Made by a program: the position numbers and the translations under genes
Shown: one piece after another, positions 28,571-38,243 of the stretch
How the letters are laid out: every line of letters begins with the position of its first letter
Position numbering within the stretch: the first letter of the stretch is position 1
NCBI RefSeq assembly: GCF_014695375.1
Contig: NZ_JACJOG010000006.1
Span: 186,001-250,000, forward strand
DNA: 64,000 nucleotides
Reading direction: 5' to 3'
Source of the DNA: Coleofasciculus sp. FACHB-T130
Lineage (GTDB): Bacteria > Cyanobacteriota > Cyanobacteriia > Cyanobacteriales > FACHB-T130
The notes under the pieces: generated by a model
What the model was told of the DNA's origin: nothing
The model's input: only the letters and a program-made list of their open reading frames with translations
Databases searched by the model: none

Positions 28571-31500
28571 TGAACCAGGCAAAAGGCAAAAAGCAGCCGC
28601 CAAAAGATGGGATTTTGACGTATTTCTCGTTCTTTTTACTGTTTACTTTTTATTTCTTACTTCCTCGCTCCGCGAAGGCAAATGAACTGTCTGCACTACC
28701 TCAAGGTGGACTCGCAGAAGATTCTGAGTTTGCAATTAAAAATTCCACCACTCTCCCTGCAATCGAGCAGGCGGCTGCCCTAGAGAGGACACCAGAGAAT
28801 TCAGAAGTCTTGGGCACAAATTCTGAATTCGCCGTCCAAGATTCAGCAGAAATTCTAGATTTAGCTCAAAATACTATACCGACGGATTCACCCCTCCCTT
28901 CAGTAGAGACGGTAACGGTAGAGGAATCGGCAAAACCAGCAACAGCAGCGCCCAGCCTCGTAGCGCCTGAAAATACCGCACCGACGGCTTCACCCCTTCC
29001 CGAACTTCGAGAAGAGGTTGGGACAGCGCCTGAGAACTCGGCAACGATCGTACCAACCGCCAGCGAGCTGAAACAGTCGATCCCTCAAACAAATGCCCAG
29101 CAAACCTCTCAGCAAACTTCCGATGGGATTTTGGCACCTACCGAAGTTCGGATTTTGACCCCTGGAAGTGGAGTATTGGGGGAGGCTTCTACGAGTCTCG
29201 TCGTCCAGTACCACACCCAAGCTCAGGTACAAGTCAGCGTCAATAGAAAACCACTGGATGCCAAAACATCCACCCAGATAGAGCGAGACGAAGCCCAAAA
29301 TATCATTACTCAGGTTTGGTACAACGTCCCTCTAGAGAAGGGAGAGAACACAATTACAGTGCAAGCGAATAACGGCACCTCGGCAAGTGTCAAGCTAACT
29401 GTAAAAAGGACAACTGCCCAAACCTTAGAAATTGCTCCGGTGAGCGATGCTCGGATTCCCGCTGATGGGCGATCGCTATTGCCCCTAGCAGGGAGAATCA
29501 CCAATGAGAATGGGGAATTAATCCGCGAAAACACAATTGTAACTTTAACGACTAGCGCCGGTAAGTTTGTCGGTGCTGACGAGGATAAAGATCGAGCCGG
29601 ATTTCAGGTGATTGCCAGAGGAGGACAATTTACCGCCCAACTGCAATCGGGTTTGGAAGCGCAGAAAGTCCGCATTCGAGCCGCTACAGAGGGGAATCGG
29701 TTAGAAGGGATTCGGGTTGGGAAAGACGCTCATCCTACCCCAATTAACCAATCCCCAAACTCCAATCCCCTATCTCCCAATCTCCAGCAATCTCCCATCC
29801 CCTCGAATACCCAATACCCGCCAGTACCGCCGACTGATAACCCCGTTGCTTATACCCAAGATGAAATATCTGCTAACACCCTTTCCGCTAACACCCTAGA
29901 AACTTATACGCAGGTAGAATTCATTACCAATCTGCGTCCTTCCTTGGTTTCGGGCGTGGTGAATCTGCGAATTGGCCCTAAAGGAACAAACTTCTGGGGA
30001 CCGCGCCGGGAGTTTCTGAATCCAGATACGATCGACGAGGGCACCAATATCGATTTGAGTGCTGCTGTTTTCGCTACGGGTAAAGTGGGGGAGTGGCTGC
30101 TCACGGGGGCATATAATAGCGCTCGTCCGCTCAACCAAACTTGCGATGGCATCACCACCCTGTTCCGGGGACCGCAATTCTGCGAGCAACAATATCCCAT
30201 CTATGGCGATAGCTCCACCGTTGATTATCTAACCCCTTCAAAAGATAGCCTGTATTTCCGTCTGGAACGTACTTCCCCGGTTTTTGGTGCCGAACCAGAC
30301 TATGTAATGTGGGGAGATTACAACACCACAGAATTCGCCCGCGCCTCCCAGCTATTTAGCGCTACGTCTCGCCAGCTACACGGGTTCAAGGGCAACTATA
30401 ACCTGGGCAATCTGCAAATCACTGCCCTCTATAGCCCGGATGTCGAAGGATTCCAGCGAGATACTGTTGCTCCCAATGGTACCAGCGGCTATTACTTTCT
30501 GTCCCGTCGTCTGCTTGTCCCCGGTAGTGAAAGTGTTTTCCTGGAAACCGAAGAAATTAATCGTCCGGGAACGGTGACATCGCGCAAACCCCTGGTTCGT
30601 GGGCCTGACTACGAAATTGACTACGACCGGGGGACGCTGCTATTCCGTCGTCCCATCTTTGCCACGCGATTTGACCCGTTTGGCGTGACTCAGGTGCAGC
30701 GAATTGTCGTCACTTACCAGCATGAAGGGGTTGATAGCGAAGAGACAAATATTTATGCAGGACGAGCGCAGTATAACTTCTCTCAGGACTTGAATCGCCA
30801 AGCCTGGGTGGGAGGTAGCTATTTTCGGCAAGATGAGGGATTGCAGGATTTTGAGCTATTGGGTGCGGATTTCCTGTTCCCTTTAGGGAATAGCGGTCAA
30901 ATTGTTGGGGAATATGCCCGCTCAGCCCATAATTCTCCCTTTAACGGAGATGTGAACGGCAATGCTTATCGACTAGAAGCGTATGGTGCGATCGCTAAAA
31001 GCATTCTCGCTCGCGCTTATTACCGTTCTGTCGAGGAAAATTTCTCCAATAATGCGACAACCAGTTTTACCCCCGGTCAAACGAGATACGGGGCAAATAT
31101 TGCCGCCCAACTTAGCCAAACCACTTCGCTTACTGCTGGCTACGACCACGAGGTAAATTTTGGCACTGCGCCCTTAGAACGGGTGGAATTTTTTGATATT
31201 TTTAACCCTCAACCCCAACCCACACCCGGAGAAAAAGTTGATAATTCTCTGACCACGATTCGCGCCGGAATTCTACAAAAGTTTGGGGCTTCAGACCTCA
31301 GCCTAGAATACGTCAACCGCTCCCGCGACGACCGCATCGGCGACACCTTCGATAGCAACGCCAGCCAACTTGTTTCCCGCCTCAACGTTGCTTTAAATGA
31401 TGCCCTCACTTTTCGGGCACAAAATGAACTGAACTTGGGAAACAGTAGCGACGCCCTTTATCCCGACCGTACCACCTTCGGGCTGGACTGGGCAGTCATG

Positions 31501-32628
31501 GAAGGCGTAGCTTTGCGACTCGCCCACCAATTTGTAGACACCAGAGTCTTTGGTCGCAATTCCATCACCAGTCTGGACACACTGGTAGAACAAAAACTCG
31601 GCGAAAACACCTCCATTACAGGTCGCTACTCGATTATCAGCGGCTTCAACACCATCACCGGACAAGGGGCGGTCGGTTTGAACCATCGCTGGGTTGTTGC
31701 CCCCGGATTGCGAGTGCATCTGGGTTACGAGCATATCTTCAGCGACTTGTTTAGCCGCACCGCCGCCGGACCGCGATTTGAACAGCCCTACGCGACCGGA
31801 CAAGGTGCCTCCGCCTTGGGACTCAGCGGCGGTGATGCCTATAGTGTCGGGGTGGAATATACCGACAATCCCAATTTCCAAGCATCCGCCCGATTCGAGC
31901 ATCGCACCGGCTCTGGCGGCAGTAACACTGTGATTTCTGGCGCTGCTGCCGGTAAACTCTCTCCCTCCTTGACTGCTTTGGTGCGCTATCAACAGGCAAG
32001 TGCTTCTAACCAGTTGTTATACGCCTTGGGAGACACCATGAATGTCAAGCTGGGCATGGCTTACCGCAATCCCAATTCTGACAAGTGGAATGGTTTGTTG
32101 AGTTATGAATATCGCCGCAACCCCTCCACAATCCCAGAGACGTTGCTACTCGGGAGTGGCACGGGTTACAGAGATCACATCATCGCGGCTGAGGCGATTT
32201 ATGCTCCTTCCTGGCGGTGGGAATTTTATGGCAAATATGCCATGCGAAACAGCACTACTGATTTAGCCAATAACTTCAGTAACTCTTCGACTGTATTTCT
32301 GGCACAGTTCCGGACGATGTACCGCCTGGGCTATCGCTGGGATGTGGCGGGGGAAGCTCGCTGGATTGGACAACCTGATACGAATTTTAATGAAACCGGC
32401 TTTGCTCTAGAGGCAGGTTATTATGTGACGCCAGACTTGCGAGCGTCTCTGGGATATAGCTTTGGCAGTGTAGATGACCGCGATTTTAGCGGCTATCGGT
32501 CAGAGGGTGGCGTTTATTTTGGCTTAACGCTGAAGGTAAATGAATTACTCGGCGGCTTCGGGCGACAAAAAGTATCACCGCCACAGCAGCAAGAGTCCCA
32601 GGTGCAACCAGTCGCGGTAGAGAGGTAA
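28570..32628 (+). CDS. Large outer-membrane beta-barrel candidate with Ig-like domains
   Basis: 1352 residues from ATG 28570 (a GTG at 28567 directly precedes it). The N-terminus has a hydrophobic signal (FFLLFTFYFLLPRSAKA). A low-complexity Pro/Glu/Thr-rich stretch runs to about 185. Two Ig-like domains follow: about 190-285 (VRILTPGSGVLGEAS) and 285-385 (IPADGRSLLPLAGRITNENGE, like Big_1/invasin repeats). From about 440 on the sequence alternates as amphipathic beta strands with aromatic ends, and the last barrel-like strand is GGVYFGLTLKVNELL before a Gln/Pro tail. GPDYEIDYDRGTLLFRRP is a motif I associate with large envelope barrels. Inference: an outer-membrane channel or anchor for the secreted DUF11 proteins around it. 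No POTRA or TonB plug is seen. Confidence 0.65.
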   Translation: MNQAKGKKQPPKDGILTYFSFFLLFTFYFLLPRSAKANELSALPQGGLAEDSEFAIKNSTTLPAIEQAAALERTPENSEVLGTNSEFAVQDSAEILDLAQNTIPTDSPLPSVETVTVEESAKPATAAPSLVAPENTAPTASPLPELREEVGTAPENSATIVPTASELKQSIPQTNAQQTSQQTSDGILAPTEVRILTPGSGVLGEASTSLVVQYHTQAQVQVSVNRKPLDAKTSTQIERDEAQNIITQVWYNVPLEKGENTITVQANNGTSASVKLTVKRTTAQTLEIAPVSDARIPADGRSLLPLAGRITNENGELIRENTIVTLTTSAGKFVGADEDKDRAGFQVIARGGQFTAQLQSGLEAQKVRIRAATEGNRLEGIRVGKDAHPTPINQSPNSNPLSPNLQQSPIPSNTQYPPVPPTDNPVAYTQDEISANTLSANTLETYTQVEFITNLRPSLVSGVVNLRIGPKGTNFWGPRREFLNPDTIDEGTNIDLSAAVFATGKVGEWLLTGAYNSARPLNQTCDGITTLFRGPQFCEQQYPIYGDSSTVDYLTPSKDSLYFRLERTSPVFGAEPDYVMWGDYNTTEFARASQLFSATSRQLHGFKGNYNLGNLQITALYSPDVEGFQRDTVAPNGTSGYYFLSRRLLVPGSESVFLETEEINRPGTVTSRKPLVRGPDYEIDYDRGTLLFRRPIFATRFDPFGVTQVQRIVVTYQHEGVDSEETNIYAGRAQYNFSQDLNRQAWVGGSYFRQDEGLQDFELLGADFLFPLGNSGQIVGEYARSAHNSPFNGDVNGNAYRLEAYGAIAKSILARAYYRSVEENFSNNATTSFTPGQTRYGANIAAQLSQTTSLTAGYDHEVNFGTAPLERVEFFDIFNPQPQPTPGEKVDNSLTTIRAGILQKFGASDLSLEYVNRSRDDRIGDTFDSNASQLVSRLNVALNDALTFRAQNELNLGNSSDALYPDRTTFGLDWAVMEGVALRLAHQFVDTRVFGRNSITSLDTLVEQKLGENTSITGRYSIISGFNTITGQGAVGLNHRWVVAPGLRVHLGYEHIFSDLFSRTAAGPRFEQPYATGQGASALGLSGGDAYSVGVEYTDNPNFQASARFEHRTGSGGSNTVISGAAAGKLSPSLTALVRYQQASASNQLLYALGDTMNVKLGMAYRNPNSDKWNGLLSYEYRRNPSTIPETLLLGSGTGYRDHIIAAEAIYAPSWRWEFYGKYAMRNSTTDLANNFSNSSTVFLAQFRTMYRLGYRWDVAGEARWIGQPDTNFNETGFALEAGYYVTPDLRASLGYSFGSVDDRDFSGYRSEGGVYFGLTLKVNELLGGFGRQKVSPPQQQESQVQPVAVER

Positions 32629-32712
32629 TGGGGAATGAGAAAGGGGTAATTGGTAATGGGTAATCGGTAAAGAATAACCAATTATCAATCGCTGATCGCT
32701 AATCACGAATGA
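32629..32712. repeat. Short tandem repeat tract between the barrel gene and the OmpA-type gene
   Basis: Units GGTAATTGG, GGTAATGGG and GGTAATCGG are followed by complementary CCAATTATCAATCG and similar units, a STRR-like tract with internal inverted symmetry. It may form a hairpin that moderates read-through within the operon. Confidence 0.5.
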
Positions 32713-32718
32713 CTACAA

Positions 32719-34827
32719 ATGAACGCTAAAAAGTTTCTCTTACCTTTTGTTTTTTTACTGTTGCCTGTTTCTGCAACTGCTCAGACAGAAAATTTAAAAG
32801 TTGTTGTTAATAGCAACCAGGATGGAGCCGTTAATCCAGATGATGCCTTAACGCTGAGGGAAGCGATTGAGATTGTTAATGGGACATTACCTTTAGATCG
32901 TCTTAGTAGTGCCGAACAAAGTCTGGTTTCAAGTAATGTTGGTACGACGCTGATTGCTTTTAATTTGCCGTCAGCAGATACCACCATCCGCCTCGTTGAG
33001 GTGTTGCCACCATTAGCTCGTCCGGGATTAATTGTTGATGGTACAACGCAACCAGAGTATGACCCCGAAGGATCTGCAACTGCCGAGATTGCAATTCCGA
33101 TTCCGGTAGTCGCGATCGCTCCCGCTGCCAATCGAGAAGTCTTCCGTGGCTTAACAGTTGTTGCGGATGGGGTGACGATTCGAGGATTAAGCCTCTATGG
33201 TTTTACCTCTCGCCATCGCGCCACTGCAACCTTGCCACCCGCAGATATTTTTATCGATAATCCTCAATCTGCTGCGATTAAGGGAGCTGCGAATGGTCAA
33301 AAGTTAATAGAGAATCAGGAAGGCGAACTAACACCCATTCCTAATTCCCCAAAAAATGTAGTAATTGAAAACAACTGGTTAGGGATTTTGCCCGATCAAA
33401 GTGTGCCACAGCAAACTTCGGCATTTGGGGTATTTGTCTTTAACAGCTTAGGAACAACGATTCAACGCAACCGAATTGCTAACCACGATGGTAGCGGGAT
33501 TATTACCTCTGTCCAAGCTGAGAATTTGCAAGTGACAGAAAACATTATTGTTGGCAACGGGATTGCGGGAATGCCCGATGCGATTCGCTTAGAAGGAAGG
33601 ATTGATAACACGCAGGTTAGCGCTAATTTGATTTGCGGCAACGATGGTAGTGGTGTCTTTTTATTTAAACCCCAAGGCGCGGCGCAGATTAATAATAACC
33701 AAATTATTTATAACGGTCGTCGCTTGCGTCGGGCAGCCGTTTACTTAATGGGGAACGATCATCAGGTGATCGAGAACCAAATCGGTCATCAAACCGGACC
33801 GGGTGTCGTGGTTGCATCGTATCCCAAGAGCGATCGCAATCTCATTCAATCCAATCGCTACTTCGATTTAGACGGTTTGAGCATTGACTTAATTGCTCAA
33901 CAAAACACGGGTGTCCAAGAGTACCAACGAGGAGATGGCCCTAATCCACCTCGGAATTCGCCCAATCGTCGCCTGGATACGGCTAACTCAGCGATTAATG
34001 CTCCCCAGTTTATTAGCCGCGAATTTTTTGTACTCGGTAATAAAACGAATCTGTCTGGAACTGCCGATCCGGGTTCTCAGGTGACAGTTTATCAAGTGAA
34101 GGAGAATACCGAGACGCCCTATGCCCCTCTCAGCGAACCGTTGACGACGATAGCAGCAGATGACGAGGGGAAATTTAGTGTCACGGTTGATAATTTGCAA
34201 CCGGGAGATAGAGTCAGCGCGATCGCTACAATCCCAAAATACGGTACCTCCGAACCCGCTGCCAATGCTGAAATTGTGTCACCGTCACCAGTCGGCGATC
34301 AGGTGAACCTCTCTTCTACCACCAACTTTACCAGCACGAATATATTGCGAAGCAGACTGCGGACAATTCCTCAATGTACCACCGCACCCGCTCCGCCAGT
34401 GGTACAAGTGCCACCGGAAGAACCACCGCCAGAACCCATCCGCATCCAGGTGCCAACCAACGTCCACTTTGCCCTCGACAAAGCCACGATTAGTCCAGAA
34501 AGTGCCAGAGTTCTGGAGCGAATTGCCGAAATTTTACAAGCAAATCCCCCGATTGTGGTTGAGCTTCGAGGTCACACCGACCCTCGTGCTAGCGATGCTT
34601 ATAATTTTGACTTGTCAAATCGGCGAGCGATCGCAGTGAGAAATTATTTATTACGGCAAGGCATTGCCCCAGAACGCATGACAATTCGCGCTTTGGGTGA
34701 ATCTCAACCACGAGTAACTGGAAGAAACCGTCTAGATCATGCCCGGAATCGTCGGGTCGAATTTATCTTCCAAGATGCCAGAGGCATTGAGCTATTTGTC
34801 CAAGAAGAAGATTTGCAGTTGGAGTAA
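32719..34827 (+). CDS. CSLREA / beta-helix / OmpA-domain envelope protein
   Basis: A 702-residue secreted protein with signal peptide (MNAKKFLLPFVFLLLPVSATAQ). A CSLREA-like segment follows (VVVNSNQDGAVNPDDALTLR, then EAIEIVNG). Residues about 140-390 form a right-handed parallel beta-helix (IENNWLGI, IQRNRIAN, VTENIIVG, INNNQIIYN). An Ig-like domain lies at about 430-525 (LSGTADPGSQVTVYQV). A Pro-rich linker leads to a C-terminal OmpA/MotB peptidoglycan-binding domain (about 580-690): VELRGHTDPRAS, LSNRRAIAVRNYL, DHARNRRVEFIF. Inference: it ties a surface or periplasmic beta-helix to peptidoglycan and may anchor the complex formed with the upstream barrel gene. It follows that gene by 90 bp, with a short-repeat tract between. 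Confidence 0.8.
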   Translation: MNAKKFLLPFVFLLLPVSATAQTENLKVVVNSNQDGAVNPDDALTLREAIEIVNGTLPLDRLSSAEQSLVSSNVGTTLIAFNLPSADTTIRLVEVLPPLARPGLIVDGTTQPEYDPEGSATAEIAIPIPVVAIAPAANREVFRGLTVVADGVTIRGLSLYGFTSRHRATATLPPADIFIDNPQSAAIKGAANGQKLIENQEGELTPIPNSPKNVVIENNWLGILPDQSVPQQTSAFGVFVFNSLGTTIQRNRIANHDGSGIITSVQAENLQVTENIIVGNGIAGMPDAIRLEGRIDNTQVSANLICGNDGSGVFLFKPQGAAQINNNQIIYNGRRLRRAAVYLMGNDHQVIENQIGHQTGPGVVVASYPKSDRNLIQSNRYFDLDGLSIDLIAQQNTGVQEYQRGDGPNPPRNSPNRRLDTANSAINAPQFISREFFVLGNKTNLSGTADPGSQVTVYQVKENTETPYAPLSEPLTTIAADDEGKFSVTVDNLQPGDRVSAIATIPKYGTSEPAANAEIVSPSPVGDQVNLSSTTNFTSTNILRSRLRTIPQCTTAPAPPVVQVPPEEPPPEPIRIQVPTNVHFALDKATISPESARVLERIAEILQANPPIVVELRGHTDPRASDAYNFDLSNRRAIAVRNYLLRQGIAPERMTIRALGESQPRVTGRNRLDHARNRRVEFIFQDARGIELFVQEEDLQLE

Positions 34828-34887
34828 GAATCGTTACCCATCGGTTTCTAACCGCCATTAACCCGTTATCTGTTCCCTCCCATCTTG

Positions 34888-37800
34888 ATGTCTTCACCCC
34901 TAGCGAGAGAAAGCAGAGTGAGTTCGCCGTTAAAATCCCAACACTTGCAAAACATTAGCGCCTCCGTTAGCCGCTGGATTTGTCGCTTCAGCAGCCTTGC
35001 CCTATCCATTTGCGCGATTAGCGGTTGGACTCAAGCAGCATTTGCTGAAGGCAGCCGGGAACTGACCAACAACACTGGCTATCGTCCTTACTTGGAATAT
35101 TATCTAAACGAGCCTTTTCTAAACACTCCAATAGCACGTAGAAGCCGAATTCGAGTTTTCGCTAATCCAGGAGAAACCATCTATCTTGGTTCCAGCGCTG
35201 TCGGCATAGGAGCAGGGATTATCAACTACACTCGTCCTAATGGTAGTACTGGGAGTTGCGGGAACACGGGTCTGATCGCCAATCGTGCTCAAGAGCTTGC
35301 CGGTCCTCAGATTCAGGCTTCCAATCCCCAAGGATATAGCCCTTGTGAAGTTGAAGTTGCAGATGGTCAAGGTGGTGTTTGGGAAATCGACTTTGTCAGT
35401 CCAGATCCTAATGTTTCTGCTTTTGGTAACGACCCGCCCGCAATCCTTGCCAACGCTCCTACTAGCTGGACTCAGCCCACCGATCTTGCTGTGGTGACAG
35501 CTTGGGATGTTACTGTCGCACAGGGGTCTACACCTATCCCCGGTCGAGCCTATGCCAATTATCTGTCTCTGAATCTAGGAGGGGACGGACTCCCACTCCG
35601 CTCCCAAGCCTTTATTCTGACCGATGAAGGCTATCAGTACCAAATCGATCTAAATGGTCTCCAACCCTTTGGATTTATTTTCTTTGCCAATAACAAAGGT
35701 TTCACGGCAAATCCAAACGGCGATCCGATTTACCAATCTGTTCCACTGGTAGGGAGTAATGTATACAACCCGGATCAGCCAGATTTCGGGACGGATGTTA
35801 CCTATAAAATTTTCTTTAACAAACCGAACAATGACCTGCCGCAATCTGCACCCATCAATCCAGCCAGCGCTCCTGCAACCACTCCAGGTTCCGTTTGGCT
35901 GCTGACGCCAGCCGTTGTACCTCCGACTCCCACTGATTTTAAATTTATAGGCACGGAAGGGACAAGCGGACAAGCGGGTACAACTGCTCCATTGGGGGGA
36001 AATTTCAGCTTTAACACTCCGGCATCGGGCAGTTATCAGATTATTCTCGATCTCAACCAAGACAAGACATACGGCAACGCAAACGATCGCGTACTGGTAG
36101 GAACCGCAGATGTTGGGATCAACACCGTACCGTGGGATGGCTTAGATGCGAATGGAGCGACTATCCCTCCTAGTAATATCGCTTACGGTGCCCAAATCGC
36201 ACTTAGTGCAGGTGAAATTCATTTTCCGTTTCTAGACCCTGAAAGCAACCCAAATGGCTTGAAAATCCTGCGACTTAATAATCCCTCTCCGGCAAGTAAT
36301 CCGCCTCCTGCTCCTGATACCGTCTACTATAATGACGCTCCTTTAGTAAACAACCTTCAATCACCTCCGGCAGAAGCACCTAAACCTTTAAGCGCCCTGG
36401 CGGGGATTTCCAGCAGCAATGGTGCCCATGCCTTTCAAGGCTCTGGTCAGCAAGGTTTTGGTAATGACAGAGGTATTGATACCTGGACATACTACCCATC
36501 TACACTCACCAATCTTGAGCAAGGCATCACCATATCCGAAGCCGATTTGCAGATTCAAAAAACCTTGGTGACGAACCCAGTGGTTGCAGGCAGTCCTGTT
36601 ACCTACACCCTCACCGTTACGAATAACGGTCCCTCTAATGTAACTGGAGCAACGGTAACAGACAACGTCCCCGCTCAAATTACTGGGGTCACTTGGACTT
36701 GCGCCATTACTACAGGCACGGGTAGTTGCGGACAAGCTAGCGGTACGGGAAATGCTATCAACACAACAGTAAATCTAAATAGCGGAGCTGTTGCTACCTA
36801 CACCGTTACAGGTGCTATCTCTCCCATAACTCCATCTGGAGAATTAAGCAACACAGCAACAGTCACGCGACCCAATGATGTAACTGACCCCAATCCCAAT
36901 AACAACACATCAAGCACTACGACTACCATTCAACCGAACCCAGTTACGCCCACTGGCATCAAATCAGTTCGTCTAGTCACAGACGCAGATGCTAGCGCTT
37001 CTGTCACCACTGGAGATACGGTTGAATTTACGATTACCTATGTTAATAACTCTGCTACCCCAGTCACTAACTTTCTAGCAACTGACAGCATTGATGCCAG
37101 TAAATTGAGTTTTGTCGCTGGCAGTTATAGCTTTACAGCCTCTGGTACTGGAACAACAGTGACACAGAATCCCAACTACAACGGGACAACTGACCCGAAC
37201 CTTACCAATTCCACAAGCTTGGGCACATTAAGTGGAAATGGTGGTCGGGTGGTCATCAAGTTTCAGGCAATTATTACGGCGGCTGCTGGGGTGCAAATTA
37301 GCAACCAAGCTGTTGCTACATCAACAGGTGGCACCGTTAACTCGTCGGTTACAGATGCCATTCAAGGGAATGGCGACTTGCCTCAAATTGTAGATGATGG
37401 AATTGATCAAGGAAACCTTGCCAATACTGGAGATGATGATCCGACTGTGCTGACGGTTGCTTCCCCTGGGAATGGGAATCTGCGTTTGGTGAAGCGAATC
37501 ACATCTGTGACTAGAAACGGTGCGCCGCTGAGTGGGGTTAACTTCAATAGTTTTGTAGATGACCCAAATAGCGACAATGACAATGCAGCTGGCTGGTCGC
37601 AACTGTCGCCTATAGGAGTTTCCACCATAGCGGCTGAAACAGCTTTGAGAAGCGGCGACGAAGTCGAGTACACGATTTATTTTCTCTCTGATGGGACGGC
37701 TCCAGCTAACAATGTCAGATTCTGCGATCCAATTCCCACAGGGACAACCTTTAGCGCTGATAGTTTTGGTGCAGGTACGGGAATTTCGGTGAATCGTGCT

Positions 37801-37998
37801 GGAACAATTGCGTCCCGGACTAATGCTTCAGATGCAGATGAAGGGACATTTTTCTCACCGCTTACCCCATTGCCTACGGGGAATGGTTGTCCTAACCAAA
37901 ATAATGCTGACGGAGCAGTAATTGTAAATCTGGGCAATATTTCTAATGCAACGAGTAGTAATTACGGTTTTACCCGCTTCCGCGTCAAGATAGATTGA
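34888..37998 (+). CDS. Large secreted DUF11 repeat protein (1036 aa)
   Basis: Start is ATG 34888 (TTG at 34885 precedes it). A signal peptide ends near AAFAEG after a long N-region. Residues about 50-270 are an N-terminal domain shared with the next gene (EGSRELT, ANPGETIYLGSSAVG). At about 350-430 a domain with LDLNQDKTYGNANDRVL and WDGLDANG recalls FlgD- or Ca-binding-like folds. Two DUF11 units follow (about 552-690, ADLQIQKTLVTN; about 690-845, GIKSVRLVTDADAS). A C-terminal domain (864-1036, RLVKRITS to YGFTRFRVKID) is also shared with its paralogue. Inference: a secreted structural or adhesive protein; the conserved ends may serve assembly or sorting. Sixty bases follow the OmpA-type gene, so one transcript is likely. 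Confidence 0.75.
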   Translation: MSSPLARESRVSSPLKSQHLQNISASVSRWICRFSSLALSICAISGWTQAAFAEGSRELTNNTGYRPYLEYYLNEPFLNTPIARRSRIRVFANPGETIYLGSSAVGIGAGIINYTRPNGSTGSCGNTGLIANRAQELAGPQIQASNPQGYSPCEVEVADGQGGVWEIDFVSPDPNVSAFGNDPPAILANAPTSWTQPTDLAVVTAWDVTVAQGSTPIPGRAYANYLSLNLGGDGLPLRSQAFILTDEGYQYQIDLNGLQPFGFIFFANNKGFTANPNGDPIYQSVPLVGSNVYNPDQPDFGTDVTYKIFFNKPNNDLPQSAPINPASAPATTPGSVWLLTPAVVPPTPTDFKFIGTEGTSGQAGTTAPLGGNFSFNTPASGSYQIILDLNQDKTYGNANDRVLVGTADVGINTVPWDGLDANGATIPPSNIAYGAQIALSAGEIHFPFLDPESNPNGLKILRLNNPSPASNPPPAPDTVYYNDAPLVNNLQSPPAEAPKPLSALAGISSSNGAHAFQGSGQQGFGNDRGIDTWTYYPSTLTNLEQGITISEADLQIQKTLVTNPVVAGSPVTYTLTVTNNGPSNVTGATVTDNVPAQITGVTWTCAITTGTGSCGQASGTGNAINTTVNLNSGAVATYTVTGAISPITPSGELSNTATVTRPNDVTDPNPNNNTSSTTTTIQPNPVTPTGIKSVRLVTDADASASVTTGDTVEFTITYVNNSATPVTNFLATDSIDASKLSFVAGSYSFTASGTGTTVTQNPNYNGTTDPNLTNSTSLGTLSGNGGRVVIKFQAIITAAAGVQISNQAVATSTGGTVNSSVTDAIQGNGDLPQIVDDGIDQGNLANTGDDDPTVLTVASPGNGNLRLVKRITSVTRNGAPLSGVNFNSFVDDPNSDNDNAAGWSQLSPIGVSTIAAETALRSGDEVEYTIYFLSDGTAPANNVRFCDPIPTGTTFSADSFGAGTGISVNRAGTIASRTNASDADEGTFFSPLTPLPTGNGCPNQNNADGAVIVNLGNISNATSSNYGFTRFRVKID

Positions 37999-38090
37999 GT
38001 AAAGCACTAATTCAAGATTTGAAATTATAAATAAAAATGAATGAAGTAAAAAATCAAATCTTGTTGAATGTTACTATTGTTTAACAGAAA

Positions 38091-38126
38091 TTGTTTATAA
38101 ACAAATTGCAACGATTTGTTTATAAA
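38091..38126. promoter_or_regulatory. Palindromic operator-like site with a second half copy
   Basis: TTGTTTATAAACAA (38091-38104) is a perfect 14-bp palindrome, and TTGTTTATAAA recurs at 38116-38126, offset by 25 bp (near two helical turns and a half). It lies just upstream of a good promoter (38132-38159), where an activator or repressor would be expected. The binding protein is unknown. Confidence 0.5.
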
Positions 38127-38131
38127 AATCT

Positions 38132-38159
38132 TTGACTTTCTAAAAAAGAAATGTATAAA
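38132..38159 (+). promoter_or_regulatory. Sigma70-type promoter of the 1551-aa DUF11 gene
   Basis: TTGACT (38132-38137), 16-bp spacer, TATAAA (38154-38159). The ATG at 38244 would then have a leader of about 75-80 nt. It gives this gene a transcript separate from the upstream operon. Confidence 0.55.
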
Positions 38160-38243
38160 TAATTTATTTCTACCAAAAAGTTTTAACTTATCTAAGTATT
38201 CAAAATAAATTTTTACTTAAATTGATCTAACTCCTACAAATTC

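Noticed and set aside
31393-31992. 199-codon open frame on the minus strand
   Set aside because: Antisense to the large barrel gene, whose beta-barrel sequence is clearly the coding strand.
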